Part shown: in pieces, positions 58,076 through 64,000 of the stretch
Position numbering within the stretch: the first letter of the stretch is position 1
Layout of the letters: each line of letters starts with the position of its first letter
Assembly (NCBI GenBank): GCA_018292915.2
Contig: JACVVK020000014.1
Location: 1,289,501-1,353,500 of the forward strand
Origin: Batillaria attramentaria
Taxonomy: Eukaryota; Mollusca; Gastropoda; Batillariidae
Reading direction: 5' to 3'
DNA length: 64,000 nt
Position numbers and translations under genes: made by a program
The notes under the pieces: model-generated
What the model was told of the DNA's origin: nothing
Seen by the model: only the letters and a program-made list of their open reading frames with translations
Database searches by the model: none

Positions 58076-59605
58076 CTCTGGGAACGGTGGTTCTTTTTTT
58101 CACGGTCCGGTGAGCAACTTTTTGTTGCAGTGGGAAGCTGAACCCCGCCGTCAAGTCAGGAAACCGCCATAGCCGGGGGCTGGAACAAAGAGTCTAAGAC
58201 ACGGAACGACGACAAATCTACTTGGGAAATCGGAAGGAATTGACCATGGAAAGCGAGTTCAAACCTGCACAAAGCCTCCCAAGAGACAGTGGATGTGGTA
58301 GACCTGATCGCGTGGGTTCAGACAAAAAACAACAACAACAAAACCCCAAACATTTCTTTTTATTATAAGTTTAAAAATTATAACGCCATTTTATTGAAAG
58401 AGTCTGGTCAGTTTTCGACCCTGCTTGGGGAAGCGGTGGTAACTGATCTAGTATAGGAGGGAGTCTTGACTTCAAATTGCCTGTTACTCTACACGCATCT
58501 GTATTTTCACGGTCAAATTTAACAAACTGACACGAAATTATATTCTGGTCAATAAATTTCCAGTATTGTTCTAGCTGCTTCTAAATTTTCTCACTACCGG
58601 GTCATTTTTTATTTTATTTTTTATAGACTTCTTGGTTTGTGTAAATTTGTGTAGAAAGTTCCCTTGCGCGGTGAAAAAGGACAGTGGAAAAAGGGCGTCA
58701 ACCGTCAACACACACACACATCTTTCCGAATACACAGAGTTCAGTACATGTACACACATACATTCAAAATCCGACAGTCCTTCCCCCACAAGAAGCTGGG
58801 GGAAAAAAACGTCGCTAGTCGGGTGGGAACAAACAACACAAATCTACCCGGGAGTCTTCTCACTGCCTGAAACCTACGTGAAGGAAACCTTGCATCGCTT
58901 AGAAGGTACAGACACCGAAGGTACAGACACCGACGGCGTCAGCGGCTTAGTGATCACACCTACTGGAGGTAGCCTCTAAAAGCCTCTATTCGCCTCGGAG
59001 ACGAGGTATTGTTCTACCAGACGCCACAGCGAGAAGGTGTTAGGGGATTATAGGTGACGCTGACGGTTGTCCACTTTAACATCACAGCTCTGACGCCACA
59101 GCTCTACCCAGGTGCGCGAGACCCATTGTTTTGTTGTAAGACATCTCAAGGTATGAGGAAAACCTGTGTGACTGAGGGGCTTTAATTAGAAATGACAGGT
59201 GATGCGAGAACCTGACGTCGTTTGAGCTTCTGTGAAGTGTTACGCAGGCTTTCAAACTTTTGATTGTTCTGGAGGGGAACGTGTGAACAATACGGCTAGG
59301 CTACACGCTATGACTCGACAGACTTTCTAGACAGGGGACACCCCAGTGATGATCTAAAAGGCAAAAGTACGGATGACAGACATCACACATTCGACGAGCA
59401 GCAGCCGAGCAGAGCAGACGTCGCAGCCAAGCAGCCAAGCCAAGCCGCACGGACACCCTGCGTCAGCCGAGAAGTCGAGCGAACCACGCCGCGCCGCGTT
59501 GCGACCAGCGCTGAGTACACGGTACTTGGCGCCCCCAGCAAACGTCGGACCTACGTCAGGCCTTTGTCCTTCTCAGGACCAGTCCTGCCGCTATCTTGGA
59601 CTTAG

Positions 59606-59634
59606 AGTACTCTCTCTCTCTCTCTCTCTCTCTC
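59606..59634 (+). repeat. (CT)n microsatellite upstream of the retrotransposon
   Basis: CT array about 270 bp before ORF1. Confidence 0.92.
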
Positions 59635-59876
59635 ATCCCGTGATCGTTTTTTCTCTTGTTTTCAGCAATAATCCGCCCTTACTTTCAGCGCTCTGCACAG
59701 TGCTCTAGCACTGTGCTGACCAAGCCCACCACTGCACGGGCCGTGTGCAGTCTGAGTGCCCGCCTCTCGGCAGGAAAAGAAAGCTAGCCGCTGCACAGGC
59801 TCTGTGTGCAGTTGAGTGCCTGCCCCTCGGCAGCACTCTAAAAAACCAAGGAAGGGTGGCCGGCCCTAGGCCAGAA

Positions 59877-61589
59877 ATGGAGGGCACTGTCCACAGTGAC
59901 AGGGGCAGTGGCGGAGAAAACGCCACTATGAGTGACGAGGCCCAGTCTCCCCCACCTTTCCAAAAGGTGGAGAGACGAAAAAGGGGGAGGAACTCCCCGC
60001 AAGGAGAAAACGGGAAAACTGGCAAGCGTGCCAGGAGTCGACAGACCAAGACGGGGTCACGGACGGGGGGCACCCCTAGGGTCCTAGGATCCCCCTCTCA
60101 ACTGAGCGACAGCTCCTCCTCGTCGGAGGGGGAGCTAGATCACGAATCAGACCTGGAAAGTCTGGGTGATCCGTTTGGTGAGGAGAAACAGGCCAACCAG
60201 ACTGGCCATAAAGAAAAGGCCAAGAAGGCCACCAACCAAGGTGAGGCCGAGGCCAAGGCCGACCCCAACCAGCCACCCCAGAGAGTTAGCTACGCCCAAG
60301 CACTCTCCCGCGGGGCAGCCGCTCCCCATGGAAGGAGGGGAGACCACAAGACAGCAACGCCTCCTGTCTTCTGCCAGTATCCTGTGATACTGGAGGATCA
60401 AATGATCCAAAGTGAACCAGCACGCCTAGCTGGACTGGCATTTAGGCTGGCCAGCCTAATACGAGAAGCTGGTTACGGGGTGGTGACACACCTCAAGCCT
60501 CTCGGAAAAACGAGATTTCTTGCTGGCTGCTCAACTGAGCGCCAGCAACAACGACTGGCCAAGGCCACAAAGATTGGGCCAGTGAGCATCCGGGGACACA
60601 TCCCAGTCCCCAAAGTGGAAGGCGTCGCGACAATCCACATCGACGCAACAGAGACCGAAATTAAGGAGGCCATAGAATCCAACGTGACGGTGGTGGAGGT
60701 GAAGCGCCTCACCCTCAAAAGCGGTGAAAAATCCCGCGCAGTCAAGATCACACTCGCCGAGACGACCCTGCCTGATCACCTGGTGATCAACAAGCAGGAG
60801 TATGGTCTCCGACCATACGTGGCGGAAGTCCAGCGGTGTTACCGCTGCCACCGCCTGGGGCATGTACAGAAGTCTTGTCCAGCCAAAAACGCCGTCTGTG
60901 CCGCTTGCGGCAAAACTGGACACAGAAGCAGCACCTGCAACGGCCTGAAGCGGTGCACAAACTGCCAGGGGGCACATTCGGCCGCATATAAAGGCTGTCC
61001 TGCTGTGAAGCAGTGGAGCCTAGCAAATAGGCTAAGGGCACAAGATTATATGCCCCGAGCGCAGGCAATGGCTGAAGCGGGTAAGATTGTTGCCGGAAAA
61101 AAGGCACAATCCACCGTCCCACCTCCTGCCCCCACCAAGGTCCCCGGACTTGGTTGGAGACAGGAAACCGTCACAAGGAGTTTGGCCCCGAGGAAGAGAC
61201 TCGACCTCGGCAAGACTGGCAAGCCCAGCCAGGACAAGAATCCTCTCCCTACCAAAAATATCTCACCCACGAAGAAATCAGCGACGCCCGCTGTGGCCGC
61301 TGCGCAGGAAAGCAATCGTGACCCAGTCCAGTCTGGGCCACAAGGGAATCCTGACGACAGACAGGATTTGAAAGGGGAGAATGCCCGCCTCCGCGGTGAG
61401 GTGGAAAGCCTGAGGGGGTTACTCAGCAACCTCCAGACCACAATTTCGGACCTGAAGAACGAGATCAGGTCACTCAGGGAAGAAAAGGCACAACAGGAAG
61501 TACGGCCCGCCCAGCCTCTCCCTCTCTCACCTGAGACCGCGGCACTGATCCAGCAGGTCCTGGCGTCCATTCTCAATGGACAGAAGTAA
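59877..61589 (+). CDS. retrotransposon ORF1 (gag-like nucleic-acid-binding protein)
   Basis: 570 residues from the ATG at 59877 (context GAAATGG); upstream in-frame codons back to 59745 lack an ATG. ORF1 proteins coat the element RNA in the ribonucleoprotein used for retrotransposition. The N-terminal half is basic and Ser/Lys-rich (KRGRNSPQGENGKTGKRARS). Three zinc knuckles lie at about residues 318-370: CYRCHRLGHVQKSC, CAACGKTGHRSSTC and CTNCQGAHSAAYKGC, the arrangement of I/Jockey-type ORF1s. A coiled coil with heptads follows near the C-terminus (ENARLRGEVESLRGLLSNLQ). Its end overlaps the start of ORF2 by 14 nt in another frame. Confidence 0.9.
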   Translation: MEGTVHSDRGSGGENATMSDEAQSPPPFQKVERRKRGRNSPQGENGKTGKRARSRQTKTGSRTGGTPRVLGSPSQLSDSSSSSEGELDHESDLESLGDPFGEEKQANQTGHKEKAKKATNQGEAEAKADPNQPPQRVSYAQALSRGAAAPHGRRGDHKTATPPVFCQYPVILEDQMIQSEPARLAGLAFRLASLIREAGYGVVTHLKPLGKTRFLAGCSTERQQQRLAKATKIGPVSIRGHIPVPKVEGVATIHIDATETEIKEAIESNVTVVEVKRLTLKSGEKSRAVKITLAETTLPDHLVINKQEYGLRPYVAEVQRCYRCHRLGHVQKSCPAKNAVCAACGKTGHRSSTCNGLKRCTNCQGAHSAAYKGCPAVKQWSLANRLRAQDYMPRAQAMAEAGKIVAGKKAQSTVPPPAPTKVPGLGWRQETVTRSLAPRKRLDLGKTGKPSQDKNPLPTKNISPTKKSATPAVAAAQESNRDPVQSGPQGNPDDRQDLKGENARLRGEVESLRGLLSNLQTTISDLKNEIRSLREEKAQQEVRPAQPLPLSPETAALIQQVLASILNGQK

Positions 61590-64000
61590 AGGAGGTAGCC
61601 TTCCAGACACGCCCCCTAGGGGACTGTCCATCCTGCAGTGGAACTGCAGATCTGTGACCGGGAAGGCCCCCTTCCTACGCAGATACCTGCAGGGCAAACC
61701 AAAGGTGGACGTCCTCATGTTGCAGTCCCTGAATGTGAGACATCAGGCTCTCCCTCACCTGGACGGGTATTACTACCCTCCGGCAGTGGACATGGAGAAA
61801 GGGCGCGTCATGGTCGCTACGTACGTCAGCACTCGGCTAACATACGTGGATGCTGACCCGCTGACACACGTGAACCCCAGAACCCTTGGAGACTGCCGGC
61901 TCAACCTGAGAAGCCTGACAGTCTCGTTATCAGGGGGAAAGGAGGTCACGCTGGTAAATGTGTACTACCCAGACGGAATACCGGATGGGAGTGCCTGTGA
62001 CTGGCTTAAAAACTTTGGTGCGCAGACACCAGACGCACGGAGAACTTGGGTGGTGGCCGGCGACTTTAATGCCAGCCACAGACTCTGGGATCCAGATGCA
62101 ACGACGGCTGGCGGAAGGCACTTGGCAAACGCGGTTCTAGAATCCAACCTGAGCATACTGAACGATTGCTCAGTGACCCGCATCGGCCAAGGTGGGCAGA
62201 GGAACAGCGCAATTGACATAACACTAGCTAGCCCAGCACTCTGCCTAGAGGCTACCTGGGAGACTGGAGATGACAATATGCAGTCAGACCACCTACCGAT
62301 CCACATTACGCTGGATCAGGCCGTCCCCACGGAGGTGGAGGTCAACTCCGACCCAAAATACGCATATGACAAAGCAGACTGGGAGAAGTTCCGAACCCTT
62401 CTGGAAGCCGAATGCGAACACTTGAACCGCAACAGCCCTGACCAAGATATAGACTCTAAGTACGAGGAGATTAGAAGCATGATCCTCACCGCGGCCAACG
62501 CTGCGATCCCACAGTCACGCCCACAGCCCTCCGGTGGCGGCCGGCTGATAGGTGGTTGGTGGAACGCGGAATGCGAAGAAGCCACAGCAGAGAAAAGGCG
62601 GGTCCTCAGAGCGTTCAAAAGAAATATGACTGAGGAAAACAGAGAGCTGGTGCGGGCAGCCACCACTCACTGTAGCGAGGTTGCTGAAAAAGCCAGACAG
62701 GAACACTGGGAACGCTTCTGCGCAGAGCAGGTGCAGGAACCCAAGGACAGCAGCAAGCTGTGGAGAATGATACGCGCTCACAGGCGAAGGGGCCGCCTGC
62801 CAGAAAGGGCTCTACTTGTCAATGGCCAAAAGACGCAGACTGCCAAAGAAAAGGCCGATGCTCTCGCCGAGACATTTGCCAAGGCCAGTCAAACGGAACA
62901 CCTCCCCCCAGAAATGAGGGAATACCGGCGGACTGAAGAACAGAGATTTGAGAAGTCGGAGAATGACGGTCAAGCTCCCTCCAACGGCGACCTGACGCTA
63001 GAGGAGCTACGGACGGCGATTGGCAGCCTCGGCTCGCAAGGCAAAGCGACCGGGCATGACCCAATCTCGTACCAGATGATTCGTCATTTTCCAGACAGAA
63101 TGGTCAAAGTTCTTCTGGGCTTCTACCAGACCTGCTGGGACTCTGGTCAGATACCCAAGGCTTGGAAGAAGGCTGTAGTGGTGGCCATCCCCAAGGATGG
63201 CAAGCCGCCACACCTCCCAACAAGCTACCGCCCGGTCGCACTAACATCCCACCTGGGGAAGGTGTACGAGAGGCTGGTCAGGGACAGGCTGGAGTACCAT
63301 CTGGAGAAACATGGCATAATCCCGCTGTGCCAGGCCGGTTTCCGTAAAGGAAGAGGCTGCATGGAACACGTCGCTAGGCTCACCAGTGAGATCAAGAAGG
63401 CAATGGTCAACAAACACTCAGTGGTGACCACCTTCTTCGACATCAAGCGCGCGTTCGACACAGTGTGGCATGCCAAGCTTCTAGACAAACTGAGCAGCAT
63501 TGGCATCTCCGGGCGACTGTACCAATTTGTGCAGGCGTTCCTGGCAGACAGGAGGATCTCGGTGAGAGTCGGAGCCTCCCTGTCGGATGAGCACACCCTC
63601 GATATGGGCGTCCCGCAAGGCAGCGTGATTGCGCCTACCCTGTTCTCAGTCATGCTACACGACATTGAGGCCAAGGTCGGCAGGCCGGACATAAAAATGT
63701 CACTGTACGCAGATGACCTGGCCATTTGGACTGAGCTGCCCACTCAGTTGCCAGGAAAGACAGCTTTCATGAAAAAGCTGTACGAAAGATGGCGGACCAA
63801 ATTTCAGTCGTGTGTGGATGACATCCAGGGTTACATGGGGCAGAATGGCTTCCAGCTCTCCCCGGAGAAAACATCACTCGTGGTGTTCTCCAGGACAAAC
63901 GGAGCGAAGAACGCCATGTCCATACAAATCGGGAACGTGACCATCAAGCCTTGCAGCGAGGCTAAGTTCCTGGGAGTGACACTGAATGAACGCCTGCGGT
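61576..64000 (+). CDS. retrotransposon ORF2: APE-type endonuclease and reverse transcriptase (partial)
   Basis: 808 codons, open to the window end. The start ATG at 61576 lies before the ORF1 stop. The endonuclease has the Asn of LQWNCRS (61642-61644), GDFNASHRLWD (62059 on), NSAIDIT and SDHLPI (62284 on). The motif that normally reads LQE reads LQS, Ser codon at 61726-61728. The reverse transcriptase has SYRPVALTSHLGKVYERL, AGFRKGRG, FFDIKRAFDTVWH, GVPQGSVIAPTLFS, the catalytic LYADD (YADD at 63706-63717), LSPEKTSLVVF and KFLGVTL. It nicks target DNA and primes cDNA synthesis there. The clade (I, Jockey or a relative) is not settled from this part. Confidence 0.92.
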   Translation, partial: MDRSKGGSLPDTPPRGLSILQWNCRSVTGKAPFLRRYLQGKPKVDVLMLQSLNVRHQALPHLDGYYYPPAVDMEKGRVMVATYVSTRLTYVDADPLTHVNPRTLGDCRLNLRSLTVSLSGGKEVTLVNVYYPDGIPDGSACDWLKNFGAQTPDARRTWVVAGDFNASHRLWDPDATTAGGRHLANAVLESNLSILNDCSVTRIGQGGQRNSAIDITLASPALCLEATWETGDDNMQSDHLPIHITLDQAVPTEVEVNSDPKYAYDKADWEKFRTLLEAECEHLNRNSPDQDIDSKYEEIRSMILTAANAAIPQSRPQPSGGGRLIGGWWNAECEEATAEKRRVLRAFKRNMTEENRELVRAATTHCSEVAEKARQEHWERFCAEQVQEPKDSSKLWRMIRAHRRRGRLPERALLVNGQKTQTAKEKADALAETFAKASQTEHLPPEMREYRRTEEQRFEKSENDGQAPSNGDLTLEELRTAIGSLGSQGKATGHDPISYQMIRHFPDRMVKVLLGFYQTCWDSGQIPKAWKKAVVVAIPKDGKPPHLPTSYRPVALTSHLGKVYERLVRDRLEYHLEKHGIIPLCQAGFRKGRGCMEHVARLTSEIKKAMVNKHSVVTTFFDIKRAFDTVWHAKLLDKLSSIGISGRLYQFVQAFLADRRISVRVGASLSDEHTLDMGVPQGSVIAPTLFSVMLHDIEAKVGRPDIKMSLYADDLAIWTELPTQLPGKTAFMKKLYERWRTKFQSCVDDIQGYMGQNGFQLSPEKTSLVVFSRTNGAKNAMSIQIGNVTIKPCSEAKFLGVTLNERLR

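Larger units (their letters stand above)
59640..64000 (+). mobile_element. non-LTR retrotransposon (I/Jockey-like), truncated by window end
   Basis: ORF1 (59877-61589) with zinc knuckles and ORF2 (from 61576) with endonuclease and reverse transcriptase are both open without stops, so the copy looks young. The left end is not defined. A near-repeat of GTGTGCAGT...CTCGGCAGC at about 59743-59774 and 59799-59835 may belong to its 5'UTR. The right end, any RNase H domain and the 3' tail lie outside the window. Confidence 0.88.

Noticed and set aside
59745..59876. N-terminal extension of retrotransposon ORF1 from 59745
   Set aside because: The frame is open but has no ATG before 59877, and it crosses a duplicated stretch more likely to be 5'UTR.

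Overview
This is eukaryotic genomic DNA: split genes with GT-AG introns, dense di- and mononucleotide microsatellites, tRNA-derived SINEs and non-LTR retrotransposon pieces. The protein sequences are metazoan. The repeat style (TG/CA/GA arrays and a repeated AAAGGGCGATAACTC-type word) suggests a mollusc, perhaps a gastropod. That placement is inference, not proof.

Positions 1-15165, plus strand: the 3' half of a NEDD4-family HECT E3 ubiquitin ligase of the WWP1/WWP2/ITCH/Su(dx) type. Ten exons (238-8192) encode two WW domains and the whole HECT domain, with the catalytic Cys codon at 8091-8093. The gene begins left of the window. Its introns hold a 37-bp minisatellite touching a 3' splice site, antisense and sense LINE remnants, and two copies of a tRNA-derived SINE. 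A long candidate 3'UTR follows, ending near 15165.

Positions 15518-36150, minus strand, convergent with the first gene: a very large C2H2 zinc-finger gene. Five coding exons (20488-32761) join in frame into a protein of about 2842 residues with about 34 fingers. Many fingers sit in repeated two-finger modules, and the linkers carry PxDLS-like motifs that suggest co-repressor binding. A probable 5' non-coding exon ends at 35931. The two genes' candidate polyadenylation signals are only about 370 bp apart, each followed by a TG-rich microsatellite, with a hairpin between them.

Positions about 36.2-59.6 kb: no protein gene that I can support. It holds microsatellites, a perfect 7 x 60 bp satellite, several small tandem duplications, a short interspersed repeat with a CTTTATTTTTCAACGG core, a cluster of four octamer (ATGCAAAT) motifs, and a CRE plus two GTCACGTGAC sites near 58 kb.

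Positions about 59.7-64.0 kb, plus strand: a non-LTR retrotransposon of the I/Jockey kind. ORF1 has three zinc knuckles and a coiled coil. ORF2 has an APE-type endonuclease and a reverse transcriptase, is open to the window edge, and overlaps the end of ORF1 by 14 nt. One expected endonuclease catalytic residue is a Ser.
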